From Enterovibrio calviensis DSM 14347 (GTDB lineage Bacteria > Pseudomonadota > Gammaproteobacteria > Enterobacterales > Vibrionaceae): 64,000 nucleotides of DNA. The notes below the pieces were generated by a model. It worked only from the letters and a program-made list of their open reading frames with translations. It was not told the DNA's origin and made no database searches. Within the stretch, counting starts at the first letter, position 1. Each line of letters opens with the position of its first letter. Positions 7,885 through 17,989 of this stretch are shown here, piece after piece. Location of the stretch: positions 63,727 through 127,726 of the forward strand of contig NZ_KK211219.1 in NCBI RefSeq assembly GCF_000621165.1, in the 5' to 3' direction. The position numbers were made by a program, and so were the translations under genes.

Positions 7885-8295
7885 TTACTGGTAGAGATAT
7901 TTGGTAAATAACAGGTCTACCAGCACCTTTTGATTGGTTTCAGCCAGCAGCAGTTCATTCACCTTCTCTAAGCAAGCTTTACGAATCGCCTCTCGTCCTG
8001 ATAAGGATTTGACGCGTACTTCATTTTCTTGAGCCAACACTTCAATGATGGTGTCGCGGATCAGCGGCTGATGGTATTCCAGCATTTGGATGAGCGACGG
8101 GTCATCAACCATTAAGTCGATACGCACATTGATAAAACCGAGTTTTCGACCATCGGTAATAAAGTTGGTGGTGATTTCAGGCTCAAGCGTAAAATAGCTA
8201 AATTTCGCGGCTTCCTCTTCCGCATTTGCAATGGATGGAACTGAGAGCAGCAGCGTCAATAACAAGGCGAAAATGGCGGTCATATTTTTTTTCAT
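7885..8295 (-). CDS. Orphan secreted FliL-like protein
   Basis: 136 residues resembling the periplasmic domain of the flagellar basal-body protein FliL (YFTLEPEITTNF near the start, then the VRIDLMV and IRDTIIEVLAQ blocks). Unlike flagellar FliL, the hydrophobic N terminus looks like a cleavable signal peptide (MKKN, Leu-rich core, SIANA cleavage site about residue 25), predicting a soluble periplasmic protein. ATG 8295 is chosen over an upstream TTG because it begins the signal peptide. No other flagellar gene is nearby. From memory, related vibrios carry a FliL-like gene next to ubiC. Function unknown. Confidence 0.8.
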   Translation of the reverse strand: MKKNMTAIFALLLTLLLSVPSIANAEEEAAKFSYFTLEPEITTNFITDGRKLGFINVRIDLMVDDPSLIQMLEYHQPLIRDTIIEVLAQENEVRVKSLSGREAIRKACLEKVNELLLAETNQKVLVDLLFTKYLYQ

Positions 8296-8452
8296 GGTTT
8301 TTGCCAAACCCCAGATTTAATGAATCTCTTATGGTAGTTTAGCTGCGCATGCGTTCGCACAGCTGTGTACAATAGCGCACTATTAATACTAAACATTAAT
8401 GGCAGATTCGGCGAAAGTTTTGTTGTTTTTTTGCTCTTTGGCTCAGGATAAA

Positions 8453-8989
8453 ATGTCAGATTTCAAGCGATTATATGTAGAAGCCCTTTTGGCGGCGAAT
8501 TGGGAGGCCCCAGACTGGCAACAGCTGGAAAAAACAAAGGAAGGTGAGTGGCTGCTTGAGCGTCATTCAATGACAGAGCGCTTGAAAGCCTGCTGCAGCA
8601 CCTTGACGGTGGAAGTGCTGGGCCTTCATGAAGTCGGCAAAGAAGTCTTGTCTGACAATGAACGTGATCTGCTAGGTGACCAAGCTTGTTTGGTGCGCGA
8701 AGTGGTCCTGTCGGGGGACGATGTACCATGGCTTTGTGCTCGAACCTTGGTACCGATGTCGACCTTAACTGAACGCGAACAAGATATCGCAGATTTGGGC
8801 GCAGTGCCTTTGGGGCAGCGCGTTTTCAATCAGGCCAACGCACGTCGCGATGCGATAGAAGTGGCGCACGTCGTCTGTGAAGGACAAGCCTTACTGGCGC
8901 GACGTTCTCGCTTGTGGGTGAATGACAAGCCGATGCTGGTGTCTGAATTGTTTCTGCCGCACGCACCGATTTATCAGGAGGAAGGCTAA
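8453..8989 (+). CDS. ubiC: Chorismate lyase UbiC
   Basis: Converts chorismate to 4-hydroxybenzoate and pyruvate, the first committed step of ubiquinone synthesis; cytosolic. The 178 residues include the family blocks SMTERL, ARTLVPMSTL, PLGQRVF and RRSRLWV..LVSELFLP. The frame is open from an ATG at 8399, but AGGA at 8445-8448 precedes ATG 8453, which fits the family length (about 165-180). ubiA starts on the base after its stop. Confidence 0.94.
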   Translation: MSDFKRLYVEALLAANWEAPDWQQLEKTKEGEWLLERHSMTERLKACCSTLTVEVLGLHEVGKEVLSDNERDLLGDQACLVREVVLSGDDVPWLCARTLVPMSTLTEREQDIADLGAVPLGQRVFNQANARRDAIEVAHVVCEGQALLARRSRLWVNDKPMLVSELFLPHAPIYQEEG

Positions 8990-9847
8990 ATGGATGCAGC
9001 CAAAGCTAAAGCGTTTTGGCAATTAACGCGCATGGACAGGCCAATTGGCAGCTTGTTGCTGTTATGGCCAACCTTGTGGGCGTTGTTTCTTGCTGCCGAC
9101 GGCGTACCTGATCCGAAAGTCCTCGTGGTGTTTATCCTTGGCGTTGTCATGATGAGAGCGGCAGGTTGTGTGATTAACGATTTCGCGGACCGCAACTTAG
9201 ACGGTCATGTGAAACGCACCAAAGCGCGTCCTCTGCCTTCGGGACTTGTTTCTGCCAAAGAAGCGTTGGCACTCTTTGCTTTTCTTGTCCTTGGCGCTTT
9301 CTTGCTGGTTCTGACGCTTGACCCACTGACGATAAAACTCTCTGTGGTGGCGCTAGCACTTGCTTCAATTTACCCGTTTATGAAGCGTTTCACCCATATG
9401 CCGCAACTGGTATTGGGCATGGCGTTTAGTTGGGCGATCCCAATGGCTTATGCGGCGCAGGCGGGTGAACTACCGCCGGTTGCGTGGATGCTGTTTCTTG
9501 CCAATGTCCTTTGGACGGTGGCTTACGACACCCTTTATGCCATGGTCGATAGGGATGACGACGTGAAGATTGGCATCAAGTCGTCGGCGATTTTATTCGG
9601 TAAGTATGACAAGGCAGCGGTTGGCGTACTTCAGCTCCTCACCTTATTGCTGCTGGTGCTGGTGGGGTATTTGTGTCAGCTATCTACGGTCTACTACTGG
9701 TTCTTATTGGCGGCCTCGGCGCTGTTTGTTTACCAACAATGGTTGGTAAAAGGTCGCGACAGAGATGCTTGCTTTAAAGCTTTCCTGAACAATAACTACG
9801 TCGGTATGCTGGTGTTTATCGGCGTGGGTTTGGCGGTAATGCTTTAA
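8990..9847 (+). CDS. ubiA: 4-hydroxybenzoate octaprenyltransferase UbiA
   Basis: Integral-membrane prenyltransferase attaching the polyprenyl tail to 4-hydroxybenzoate in ubiquinone synthesis. The 285 residues contain both Asp-rich motifs that bind Mg-prenyl diphosphate, NDFADRNLD near residues 62-70 and [12 protein letters not shown] near 180-191, among about eight membrane segments. The ATG abuts the ubiC stop and is served by AGGAGG inside the ubiC end, so the pair is translationally coupled. Confidence 0.96.
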   Translation: MDAAKAKAFWQLTRMDRPIGSLLLLWPTLWALFLAADGVPDPKVLVVFILGVVMMRAAGCVINDFADRNLDGHVKRTKARPLPSGLVSAKEALALFAFLVLGAFLLVLTLDPLTIKLSVVALALASIYPFMKRFTHMPQLVLGMAFSWAIPMAYAAQAGELPPVAWMLFLANVLWTVAYDTLYAMVDRDDDVKIGIKSSAILFGKYDKAAVGVLQLLTLLLLVLVGYLCQLSTVYYWFLLAASALFVYQQWLVKGRDRDACFKAFLNNNYVGMLVFIGVGLAVML

Positions 9848-9935
9848 CTGTCATGTTCTAGCGATACAGTCACTTCGACGGGTTTGCGAGACAGCACTGC
9901 GTCGTGCCAGAGAAAAACCGATAAGCATAAAAAAG

Positions 9936-9963
9936 AAAACCCTCGCCATGGCGAGGGTTTTTT
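9936..9963. terminator. Bidirectional terminator between ubiA and plsB
   Basis: Perfect palindrome with AAAACCCTCGCCA arm, A-run on the left and T-run on the right, so it can serve the converging genes on both strands. Confidence 0.92.
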
Positions 9964-9983
9964 GTTTGCTCGATTCGGCGTTG

Positions 9984-12416
9984 TTACGCGTCAGATGGCT
10001 GATTCAAAATGGCTTGAATCGTGAGCTGCACTTCTGGCGAAATTAAGCCCAACACGCATTCTTGCAGGGCTTCGATGTGCTCTGCTTTAGCGTGGCCTTC
10101 ATCATTGAGGTAGCCTTCTTCACGCAACGAATCCACCAAGGTGCTAAATACGCCTTTGTCGAAGAACTCTGGCGCATTGATACCGTGAAGGCGGCTCAAG
10201 CGCTGTGCCATCATCTGACTTTGTTGTTCCAAGTCGGACTTGGACACATCTGGCTCGTGACAGAACAAGGTGATGGTAATGGCGTAGCGTTGCAAGGTTT
10301 CCGCGATGGTGCGACCTAGCAGCTGAAGCTGATTCAGTTTACCTGACGCTCTTTGCAAGGTGTCGCCATCAATGGTCAGCAATGACTGACGCTCTAGCTC
10401 AATGATCACCGCATCCACGTAGCTTTCCAGTGCTTCATCATCAAAGCTCATGAAGAGCTCAGATTTAAGTAGTGGGTAAAGCTGACGTACTGTTTCCAGC
10501 AAGGCTTCACGTTTCACACTGGTCTTGAACACCAGCATTTGCGCGATCAGTGACGGAATCGCAAACAGATGAATAATGTTATTGCGGTAGTAGGTCATCA
10601 AAATAGATTGATGGCGATCTAGCGAAATCACTTCACCCAATGAGTCTTTCTCTACCACGAACTTATTCAGACTCAACGCGTGCTCAACGAGTTCCTGTGC
10701 CGTGTCTTCTGGCACTGTACTGGTCGATGAATACGGCACTTGGCGCAGTAGCTCAAGGTAAATGTTCAGCTGCTCTTCGAGCGCTTCACGGCTTAGTGCG
10801 CGTTGGCGAGATGCAAGCAAAGCCGTGGCGCAAAGCGTTAACGCATTCGCTGCCGCGGCATCGTTGATTTGCGTCATCATGCGGTCAGCCAATTCGTTCA
10901 CCACTGGGTTTAGCCAGCTCGGACGTTGAGGCTCAATCGGGTCGATGTCTTTGTGCCAATTCGGCGCTTTCTCGTTCAGGAAATGGTTCACCTGAATCGG
11001 CTCGCCAAAGTTCACATAGCCTTTGCCGTAGTTACGCAGCTTGCGCAGAATGCCGACCACTTGGCCGAAGCTTTCTTTTTCTTTGCGCTTACCTTGCAAC
11101 TCTTTCGCGTAGGTACTGACTTCCATCACGTGTTCGTAGCCGATGTACACCGGCACAAGCGTGACAGGACGTTTCAGGCCGCGCAGCATGGCTTGAATGG
11201 TCATTGCTAGCATGCCGGTTTTGGCTGGAAGCAAGCGACCTGTGCGTGAACGACCACCTTCAGAGAAATACTCAACGGAATAGCCTTTGGCAAATAGCTC
11301 GGCCAAGTATTCACGGAACACAGTGGAGTACAGACGGTTACCTTTGAAGGTACGACGCAAGAAGAATGCACCCCCACGACGGAAAATCGGCCCAGCAGGG
11401 AAGAAGTTTAGGTTCACCCCCGCAGCAATGTGTGGTGGTACCAAGCCTTCTTTGTACAGGGTGTACGAGAGAAGCACGTAGTCCATGTGCGAACGGTGAC
11501 ATGGTACGTAAACAATCTCATGGCCATCTTGGGCAAGCTTACGCACACGTTCAGCATTATTGATATTAATGCCTTGATACAGCTTGTTCCAAAGCCACGT
11601 CAGCAAGCGATCGGCATAGCGAATCATGCTTGGCGAAAAGTCCGCAGCGATTTCTTCCATCATATCGATGGCTTCTTTCCGCACTTTCTCGACAGGCACA
11701 TCTCGGCTAGCAGCTTCGTCTTGTACGACTTTGTCGATGGCTTTAGATGCAAGCAAGCGCTTGAACAACAACTGACGGTCAGGCAACCCTGGGCCAGATG
11801 CCGCCATTTTTTGGCGTGAGAAATGGATTTTCGCCACACGAGCGAGCTTGTTCGCAATGGTCGTGTCTGTGCCGTGCTTGTCTGCCATGAATCGCAGCGA
11901 AACAGGGTTGCTCAGGCGCACCATACTGTCGCGACCCAAGGTCAAAATGGTGTAGCACTTTTGCAGCCCATTCATGGCTTGCAATGACGCAGCAACAGGG
12001 CGCGACTCATTGCCAGGGCTTCTATCCCAAACCACAGACGCAGGGATCAACTGAATATCGAGTTCAGAGTCGCGCTTGTGCAGTTCGAGCAGTTCAGTAA
12101 ACAGTTCGATGGACTCTTCAGGAACCGGATCGCCTTGTTTGAACATGCGCTTGCCTTCCGAGACGAAAACATAGCGTGGCAGGGTTTTCCCACCAAGTTC
12201 TAGCGGCTCAAGTGGGTCAGGTAACCCGAGTTGCAGGCAAATATTGCGCAACGTGAGCAGATCGGTATGAGAGCGAAACGGCAGAACGTAAACCATAGGA
12301 CGCGTGAGATCGAAGCCCAGCTGGTTAATTGGATCTGACGGGATACTGATCGTTTTGACCAGTACCGATAAAGGTAAATTCAATAACTTGTGATAAAACG
12401 ATTGGCAAGCAGACAT
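9984..12416 (-). CDS. plsB: Glycerol-3-phosphate O-acyltransferase PlsB
   Basis: Inner-membrane enzyme making lysophosphatidate from glycerol 3-phosphate and acyl-ACP/acyl-CoA, the first step of phospholipid synthesis. The 810 residues match the E. coli enzyme in length. The catalytic HX4D is H307-D312 (HRSHMD), followed by [25 protein letters not shown] and the VPVYIGYE block. Single-gene unit on the minus strand. It shares a 244-bp divergent region with lexA, whose SOS boxes lie at the lexA end. Confidence 0.97.
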   Translation of the reverse strand: MSACQSFYHKLLNLPLSVLVKTISIPSDPINQLGFDLTRPMVYVLPFRSHTDLLTLRNICLQLGLPDPLEPLELGGKTLPRYVFVSEGKRMFKQGDPVPEESIELFTELLELHKRDSELDIQLIPASVVWDRSPGNESRPVAASLQAMNGLQKCYTILTLGRDSMVRLSNPVSLRFMADKHGTDTTIANKLARVAKIHFSRQKMAASGPGLPDRQLLFKRLLASKAIDKVVQDEAASRDVPVEKVRKEAIDMMEEIAADFSPSMIRYADRLLTWLWNKLYQGININNAERVRKLAQDGHEIVYVPCHRSHMDYVLLSYTLYKEGLVPPHIAAGVNLNFFPAGPIFRRGGAFFLRRTFKGNRLYSTVFREYLAELFAKGYSVEYFSEGGRSRTGRLLPAKTGMLAMTIQAMLRGLKRPVTLVPVYIGYEHVMEVSTYAKELQGKRKEKESFGQVVGILRKLRNYGKGYVNFGEPIQVNHFLNEKAPNWHKDIDPIEPQRPSWLNPVVNELADRMMTQINDAAAANALTLCATALLASRQRALSREALEEQLNIYLELLRQVPYSSTSTVPEDTAQELVEHALSLNKFVVEKDSLGEVISLDRHQSILMTYYRNNIIHLFAIPSLIAQMLVFKTSVKREALLETVRQLYPLLKSELFMSFDDEALESYVDAVIIELERQSLLTIDGDTLQRASGKLNQLQLLGRTIAETLQRYAITITLFCHEPDVSKSDLEQQSQMMAQRLSRLHGINAPEFFDKGVFSTLVDSLREEGYLNDEGHAKAEHIEALQECVLGLISPEVQLTIQAILNQPSDA

Positions 12417-12614
12417 CTGATCGCGGCCTCTTATATTCTGTGCGTGGCAAGTCTAGCAGAAAACGTCCGCGAACTTGCAGCGAAATGACACCAATGCGCC
12501 TGCTTATGTCAGCCGTGAGTCAGTATGGTTAACGCAAGATTAAACAGCAAAGTGTGATCTCAAAGAGGCTCGTTAACCGAGTTGGTGCAAAATGCGCCTT
12601 TTCAACTGGTTAAA

Positions 12615-12654
12615 CACTGGATATACTCACAGTTAACTGTATAAAAAGACAGGT
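12615..12654 (+). promoter_or_regulatory. Two tandem LexA (SOS) boxes upstream of lexA
   Basis: Box 1 CACTGGATATACTCACAGTT (12615-12634) deviates by one base from CTGT-N8-ACAG and contains a TATACT that can act as the -10. Box 2 AACTGTATAAAAAGACAGGT (12635-12654) is a perfect CTGT-N8-ACAG. The arrangement matches the two-operator autoregulation of E. coli lexA. The rest of the plsB-lexA spacer (12417-12614) shows nothing specific. Confidence 0.93.
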
Positions 12655-12660
12655 CTGATT

Positions 12661-13281
12661 ATGAAGCCGTTAACCGCTAGACAGCAGCAAGTCTTTGATC
12701 TTATCAAAGCAAAAATCGACGAGACGGGAATGCCACCAACCCGTGCCGAGATCGCGAGAGAGCTGGGCTTCCGCTCAGCGAATGCCGCGGAAGAACATTT
12801 GAAGGCGCTGGCGCGAAAAGGCGTGCTTGAAATCGTACCTGGTGCATCACGTGGTATCCGTTTGCTGATTGCAGCGGAATCTGCCAATGATGATGGGCTA
12901 CCTCTGATCGGCCGAGTGGCAGCCGGTGAGCCAATTTTGGCGCAAGAACATGTAGAAATGCACTACAAGGTTGACCCAAGTTTGTTCAAGCCGAGCGCTG
13001 ATTTCCTACTGCGAGTCAACGGCATGAGTATGAAAGACATCGGTATTATGGACGGTGACTTACTCGCCGTGCACAAAACTCAAGATGTGCGTAATGGTCA
13101 AGTTGTGGTTGCTCGAGTTGAAGATGATGTAACCGTTAAGCGCCTCGAACGCAAAGGCACGCAAGTGTGGTTACATGCTGAAAATGAAGAGTTTTCACCT
13201 ATTGTCGTGGACTTAACGCAGCAGAACTTATCCATTGAGGGTATTGCTGTTGGTGTTATTCGCAACAGCGACTGGATGTAA
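12661..13281 (+). CDS. lexA: SOS repressor LexA
   Basis: Represses DNA-damage genes until RecA filaments stimulate its self-cleavage. The 206 residues show an N-terminal winged helix ([21 protein letters not shown], split across helices 2-3), cleavage site Ala88-Gly89 in VAAGEP, catalytic Ser123 (GMSM) and Lys160 (VTVKR). Autoregulated through the two boxes just upstream. dinF, which is directly downstream of lexA in E. coli, is here displaced about 8.9 kb by the cytochrome oxidase cluster. Confidence 0.98.
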   Translation: MKPLTARQQQVFDLIKAKIDETGMPPTRAEIARELGFRSANAAEEHLKALARKGVLEIVPGASRGIRLLIAAESANDDGLPLIGRVAAGEPILAQEHVEMHYKVDPSLFKPSADFLLRVNGMSMKDIGIMDGDLLAVHKTQDVRNGQVVVARVEDDVTVKRLERKGTQVWLHAENEEFSPIVVDLTQQNLSIEGIAVGVIRNSDWM

Positions 13282-13315
13282 TACCACTCGAAACATCGAG
13301 ATGACTGAGAATAAT

Positions 13316-13354
13316 AGGCGGTTAGCGGCGAAAGCATGCTAACCGCCTTTCTTT
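13316..13354 (+). terminator. Terminator of lexA
   Basis: 11-bp stem AGGCGGTTAGC/GCTAACCGCCT with an 11-nt loop and a T-rich tail, isolating lexA from the oxidase operon. From here to the coxB start (13355-13712) I see no gene; the only structure noted is a small palindrome, ACTAATTTAGT at 13458-13468, and the oxidase promoter must lie in this stretch. Confidence 0.88.
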
Positions 13355-13712
13355 TACCTTTTTCTCGTGCCACACGCCCTGTCCTTGGGGTGTCATTGCC
13401 TTTCTATTTTCAGCCTTTTCCGACTGTATCCACCCATTAGTTCGCGATTAAACCTTCACTAATTTAGTAAGTTACCATTCTCGATTTTTCGTTCTCGCTA
13501 GCGAATTTGCCGAAAAAAGTTAAGGATGAAACACTTGTCTTTATCTCGTAATTTCGTGGCTGGCATCAAGTTTCAGCGCATTTTGCAGCCCATTTTTTGT
13601 TCTTTCCTCATTCCTTGCCTAGTTTTAATTGTAAATGAAGTGTTAATCGATGTTTCTGTTTGCTACGCCCAATGAATATCTGTTTTGCGTAGTGACTTCT
13701 AGGAGGGATCCG

Positions 13713-14861
13713 GTGACGACTCGCCAAATTCTACTTACGCTCTCGCTCCTCCCATCGTTTGCTGCCGTTGCCGCAGATGAACAGTCTTCGTTCAACCTGA
13801 CAAAAGGGGTGACGAATATTAGTGAGCAGGTCTATGACCTGCACATGACCATTCTCTATATCTGTGTGGTGATAGGGATTGTGGTTTTTGGGGTTATGTT
13901 TTGGTCGATCGTGCACCATCGCAAATCCAAAGGCGCAGTCGCGGCAAATTTCCATGAAAGCACCAAAGTGGAAATCTTATGGACCTTGGTTCCGTTTTTG
14001 ATCCTCATTGGTATGGCCGTGCCCGCTACGCGCGTGTTGCTCGCGATGGAAGACCCGTCTGATTCAGACATCACCATTCAGGTGACTGGCTCACAGTGGA
14101 AGTGGCACTACCGCTATTTTGACCACGATGTGTCTTTCTTCTCGTTGTTAGCCTCTTCCCCCGCGCAAATTAATGGCGAACTGAAAAAGCGTGACAACTA
14201 CTTACTCGAAGTTGACCGCCCTTTGGTTGTGCCTGTTGGTAAGAAGGTGCGTTTCTTGATCACTTCAGAAGACGTTATCCACTCTTGGTGGGTACCCGCG
14301 TTTGCGGTGAAGAAAGATGCGAACCCCGGCTTTATTAACGAAGCATGGACGAAAATCGACAAGCCCGGCATCTACCGTGGCCAATGTGCCGAACTGTGTG
14401 GCAAAGACCATGGCTTTATGCCAATCGTGGTCATCGCCAAGCCAGTTGACGAGTTTAATGCGTGGGTTCAAGAGACTGCACTGGCACAAGCGAAAGTGCG
14501 TGAAGAAGAACAGAAACTGCTGTCGATGAACATGGATATGGACGAATTGATGACATTGGGCGAGGACGTTTACAACTCTCGCTGTGCAGCTTGTCACCAA
14601 GTTAACGGACTTGGCTTGCCGGGTGTGTTCCCAGCGCTAGCGCAGTCTGATATGGCGATTAAGCCGGAAAGGCTGGTTGAGCACTTGAACGTAGTGATTC
14701 ACGGCAAAGAGGGTACGGCGATGCAAGCCTTCGGTGCACAGCTGGGGTTGAAAGAATTGGCTGCAGTGGTTACCTACGAGCGAAACGCTTGGGGCAACGA
14801 CACGGGGGATGTCATTCAAGCGTCTCAAATTAACGCAGTGCTTAACGGTGACGATCTTTAA
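13713..14861 (+). CDS. coxB: caa3-type cytochrome c oxidase subunit II with fused cytochrome c
   Basis: Accepts electrons and passes them through CuA to subunit I; periplasmic domain anchored by two membrane segments. The frame is open from 13650, but GTG 13713 has AGGAGGG 6 nt upstream and opens a proper signal peptide, giving 382 residues. CuA ligands are His190, Cys225, Cys229, His233 and Met236. A C-terminal class I cytochrome c carries CAACH at 291-295 with likely axial Met337. The fusion defines a caa3-type oxidase that can take electrons directly from cytochrome c or upstream donors. First gene of the cox operon. Confidence 0.96.
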   Translation: MTTRQILLTLSLLPSFAAVAADEQSSFNLTKGVTNISEQVYDLHMTILYICVVIGIVVFGVMFWSIVHHRKSKGAVAANFHESTKVEILWTLVPFLILIGMAVPATRVLLAMEDPSDSDITIQVTGSQWKWHYRYFDHDVSFFSLLASSPAQINGELKKRDNYLLEVDRPLVVPVGKKVRFLITSEDVIHSWWVPAFAVKKDANPGFINEAWTKIDKPGIYRGQCAELCGKDHGFMPIVVIAKPVDEFNAWVQETALAQAKVREEEQKLLSMNMDMDELMTLGEDVYNSRCAACHQVNGLGLPGVFPALAQSDMAIKPERLVEHLNVVIHGKEGTAMQAFGAQLGLKELAAVVTYERNAWGNDTGDVIQASQINAVLNGDDL

Positions 14862-14872
14862 GGAGAACGGTA

Positions 14873-16459
14873 ATGACGGATATGACGCCCGATCAGGTCG
14901 ATCATGATGACCATGATCATAAACCTCGCGGGGTGATGCGTTGGCTGTTGACAACCAACCATAAAGATATCGGCTCCATGTATTTGATCTTCAGCTTTAG
15001 CATGTTCTTGCTTGGCGGAGCCATGGCGCTGGTGATTCGCGCAGAGTTGTTCCAGCCTGGTTTGCAGCTGGTAGAGCCGAACTTCTTCAACCAGATGACC
15101 ACGGTTCATGGTCTTATCATGGTATTTGGTGCCGTCATGCCTGCTTTCACAGGGCTAGCAAACTGGATGGTGCCAATGATGATTGGTGCGCCAGATATGG
15201 CGTTGCCACGCATGAACAACTGGAGCTTCTGGATCCTACCGTTCGCGTTCTTCATGCTGATCATGTCACTGTTTATGGAAGGCGGCGGCCCTAACTTCGG
15301 TTGGACGTTCTACGCGCCGCTTTCGACCACGTATTCCCCTGACAGCACCGCACTGTTTGTGTTTGCTATTCACATCATGGGTATCAGCTCCATCATGGGG
15401 GCGATTAACGTTATCGTCACCATCATGAACTTGCGCGCGCCGGGCATGACGTACATGAAAATGCCGTTGTTCGTGTGGACATGGTTTATCACAGCGTTCT
15501 TGCTGATTGCAGTGATGCCCGTGTTGGCCGGGGCGGTGACCATGGTACTCACCGACAAATACTTTGCGACCTCCTTCTTTGATGCCGCAGGTGGCGGTGA
15601 CCCTGTGATGTTCCAACATATCTTCTGGTTCTTTGGTCACCCTGAAGTTTACATCATGATTTTGCCGAGCTTCGGTATCATCTCTGCCATTGTTCCCGCA
15701 TTTTCTCGCAAGAAGCTCTTTGGTTATGCCTCCATGGTTTACGCCACCGCATCCATTGCGGGTTTGAGTTTCGTTGTGTGGGCGCACCACATGTTTACCA
15801 CAGGGATGCCGGTGTTTGCAGAACTGTTCTTCATGTACTGTACCATGCTGATCTCCGTGCCGACGGGCGTGAAAGTGTTTAACTGGGTCGCCACCATGTG
15901 GCGAGGCTCGCTAACGTTTGAAACCCCCATGCTGTTTGCGCTCGCTTTCATCGTGCTGTTCACCATTGGCGGTTTCTCTGGGTTGATGCTGGCGATCACG
16001 CCTGCTGATTTCCAATATCACGACACCTATTTCGTGGTGGCGCATTTCCACTATGTCCTCGTGACGGGTGCGATATTCTCCATCATGGCGGCTGCCTACT
16101 ATTGGCTGCCGAAGTGGACGGGACACATGTATGACAACAAGTTGGCATCATGGCACTTCTGGTGCTCGCTGATTTCCGTCAACATCTTGTTCTTCCCAAT
16201 GCACTTCCTTGGCTTAGCGGGTATGCCGCGTCGTATCCCTGATTACGCGCTCCAATTCGCAGACATCAATGCGATTGTGAGTGTGGGTGCGTTCTTGTTC
16301 GGTTTCTCGCAACTGATTTTCTTGGTCTTGGTCGTGAAATGTGCCCGCGGCGGCGAGCCTGCACCGTCAAAACCTTGGGAAGGCGCAGAAGGTCTGGAGT
16401 GGGAAATCCCATCGCCAGCGCCTTATCACACCTTCTCTACACCACCGAAAATTGATTAA
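14873..16459 (+). CDS. coxA: Cytochrome c oxidase subunit I
   Basis: Catalytic, proton-pumping subunit with heme a and the heme a3-CuB centre. The 528 residues include heme a ligand His79, CuB ligands His256 (GHPEVY, with Tyr260 available for the His-Tyr cross-link), His305 and His306, and the histidine pair His391/His393 in AHFHYVLV. Glu258 of the D channel is present, as in A1-type enzymes. The gene begins 11 bp after coxB with AAGGAGA upstream. Confidence 0.97.
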   Translation: MTDMTPDQVDHDDHDHKPRGVMRWLLTTNHKDIGSMYLIFSFSMFLLGGAMALVIRAELFQPGLQLVEPNFFNQMTTVHGLIMVFGAVMPAFTGLANWMVPMMIGAPDMALPRMNNWSFWILPFAFFMLIMSLFMEGGGPNFGWTFYAPLSTTYSPDSTALFVFAIHIMGISSIMGAINVIVTIMNLRAPGMTYMKMPLFVWTWFITAFLLIAVMPVLAGAVTMVLTDKYFATSFFDAAGGGDPVMFQHIFWFFGHPEVYIMILPSFGIISAIVPAFSRKKLFGYASMVYATASIAGLSFVVWAHHMFTTGMPVFAELFFMYCTMLISVPTGVKVFNWVATMWRGSLTFETPMLFALAFIVLFTIGGFSGLMLAITPADFQYHDTYFVVAHFHYVLVTGAIFSIMAAAYYWLPKWTGHMYDNKLASWHFWCSLISVNILFFPMHFLGLAGMPRRIPDYALQFADINAIVSVGAFLFGFSQLIFLVLVVKCARGGEPAPSKPWEGAEGLEWEIPSPAPYHTFSTPPKID

Positions 16460-16472
16460 AGGTAGGTTTTGA

Positions 16473-17027
16473 ATGGGCGAACTAAAAGACGACAACATGC
16501 AACAACAGACAGGTCGCTCAGCGTTAAAGCTGGCGGGCATGGCGTTGCTGATGTTCGGCTTTGCGTTTGCCCTTGTTCCTTTGTATGACGTGTTTTGCGA
16601 CATTACGGGCATCAATGGGAAAACCTCGGATGTTGCCGCACAGGAAAGCCAGCAAGTGGACTTTTCGCGTGAGGTTACCGTTGAATTTGTCGCGTATATC
16701 AATCCTGGCCTTGGCTGGGATTTCACGCCTGAAATGAAAAAAATCACCGTTCATCCGGGCGAAACGCACACCATTGCCTACCGAGCAACGAACAACACCA
16801 CCATGAATTCCATTGGGCAAGCTGTACCGTCGGTTTCACCGGGGTTAGCGGCCCAATACTTGAACAAAATTGAATGCTTCTGCTTTAACCGCCAGCCATT
16901 AGAGGCGGGGAAGGATGCAGAATTGCCATTGGTTTTCTATGTAGATCCGGCAATTCCTGACGACATCAATACCCTGACGTTGGCTTATACCCTGTTTAGC
17001 GCTAAACCTGAGCCTGTAACTCAGTAA
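16473..17027 (+). CDS. ctaG: Cytochrome c oxidase assembly protein CtaG (Cox11 family)
   Basis: Copper chaperone delivering CuB to subunit I. The 184 residues have one N-terminal membrane anchor (about 17-38, AGMALLMFGFAFALVPLYDVFC), a periplasmic beta domain, and the Cox11 copper motif CFCF (IECFCFNRQPL). Located between coxA and coxC, as is usual. A second in-frame ATG 24 nt downstream (MQQQTGRS) is a possible alternative start. Confidence 0.95.
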   Translation: MGELKDDNMQQQTGRSALKLAGMALLMFGFAFALVPLYDVFCDITGINGKTSDVAAQESQQVDFSREVTVEFVAYINPGLGWDFTPEMKKITVHPGETHTIAYRATNNTTMNSIGQAVPSVSPGLAAQYLNKIECFCFNRQPLEAGKDAELPLVFYVDPAIPDDINTLTLAYTLFSAKPEPVTQ

Positions 17028-17043
17028 CCGCAGTGAGGTCATC

Positions 17044-17940
17044 ATGACAACAACGCACTCAAATTCCGAAGCACAGCAGGACTACGAAAATTATTACGTA
17101 CCTGCACAGAGCAAATGGCCGATTGTCGGTGCGGTTGCCCTGTTTCTGATTGCCATGGGCGCAGGCTCGACGGTCGGAGGGTTATTCGGTGGAAATGGAC
17201 CTTGGATGCTACTGGCGGGTTCTGCCGTATTGATTTTCATGCTGACAGGTTGGTTTCGCGATGTGATTCATGAGTCCATGAGTGGGCTTTATTCCCATCA
17301 AATGGATCGCTCGTTCCGACAGGGCATGAGCTGGTTTATTTTCTCTGAGGTCATGTTCTTTGCCGCCTTCTTTGGCGCACTGTTCTACGCTCGTTTTATC
17401 GCAGTGCCATGGCTAGGAGGGGCAAGTAACAATGCCATGACGGCAGAAGTGCTGTGGCCTGATTTCATCCCGGGGTGGCCGTTGGTGAAAACACCAGACG
17501 GCACAGAAACGACTGCCATGGGGGCGTGGGGCTTACCGCTGCTCAATACCGTTATTCTATTGGCGTCTTCAATCACGCTTCATATCGCTCATGTGGCGAT
17601 GGAAGAGGGCAATCGCAAGCGCATCGTGCAGATGTTGGGTTTGACGGTGTTGCTCGGTTGGATCTTCTTGTTCTTCCAAGGTGAAGAATATATCCACGCC
17701 TACCAAGAACTAAACCTGCGTCTTGATTCGGGCGTGTACGGGAATACCTTCTTTTTGTTGACCGGTTTCCACGGCATGCACGTCTTCCTTGGCTCGGTCA
17801 TCTTGTTCATTGTTTGGCTCAGGGTGCTAAAAGGGCACATGTCGCCTGATCAGCACTTTGCGTTTCAGGCGGGGGCTTGGTATTGGCACTTCGTGGACGT
17901 GGTTTGGCTGACACTGTTTGTGTTCGTGTATGTCTTATAG
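17044..17940 (+). CDS. coxC: Cytochrome c oxidase subunit III
   Basis: Structural, membrane-embedded subunit of the A-type oxidase. The 298 residues have seven predicted membrane helices and the family patterns SWFIFSEVMFFAAFFGAL, FHGMHVFLGS and a C-terminal WYWHFVDVVWLTLF. It closes the first part of the cluster; a terminator follows before the oppositely oriented DUF2909 gene. Confidence 0.96.
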   Translation: MTTTHSNSEAQQDYENYYVPAQSKWPIVGAVALFLIAMGAGSTVGGLFGGNGPWMLLAGSAVLIFMLTGWFRDVIHESMSGLYSHQMDRSFRQGMSWFIFSEVMFFAAFFGALFYARFIAVPWLGGASNNAMTAEVLWPDFIPGWPLVKTPDGTETTAMGAWGLPLLNTVILLASSITLHIAHVAMEEGNRKRIVQMLGLTVLLGWIFLFFQGEEYIHAYQELNLRLDSGVYGNTFFLLTGFHGMHVFLGSVILFIVWLRVLKGHMSPDQHFAFQAGAWYWHFVDVVWLTLFVFVYVL

Positions 17941-17953
17941 CGCAATTAATGTT

Positions 17954-17975
17954 GGGGTGATTATTCACCCCTTTT
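17954..17975 (+). terminator. Terminator after coxC
   Basis: Perfect stem GGGGTGA/TCACCCC with loop TTAT and four T. Confidence 0.8.
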
Positions 17976-17989
17976 GCGTATCTCAGCGG

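Noticed and set aside
15266-15790. 174-codon open frame on the minus strand inside coxA
   Set aside because: Antisense shadow of a strongly conserved membrane protein; His/Asn/Gly-rich composition mirrors the coxA codons and there is no ribosome binding site or family similarity.
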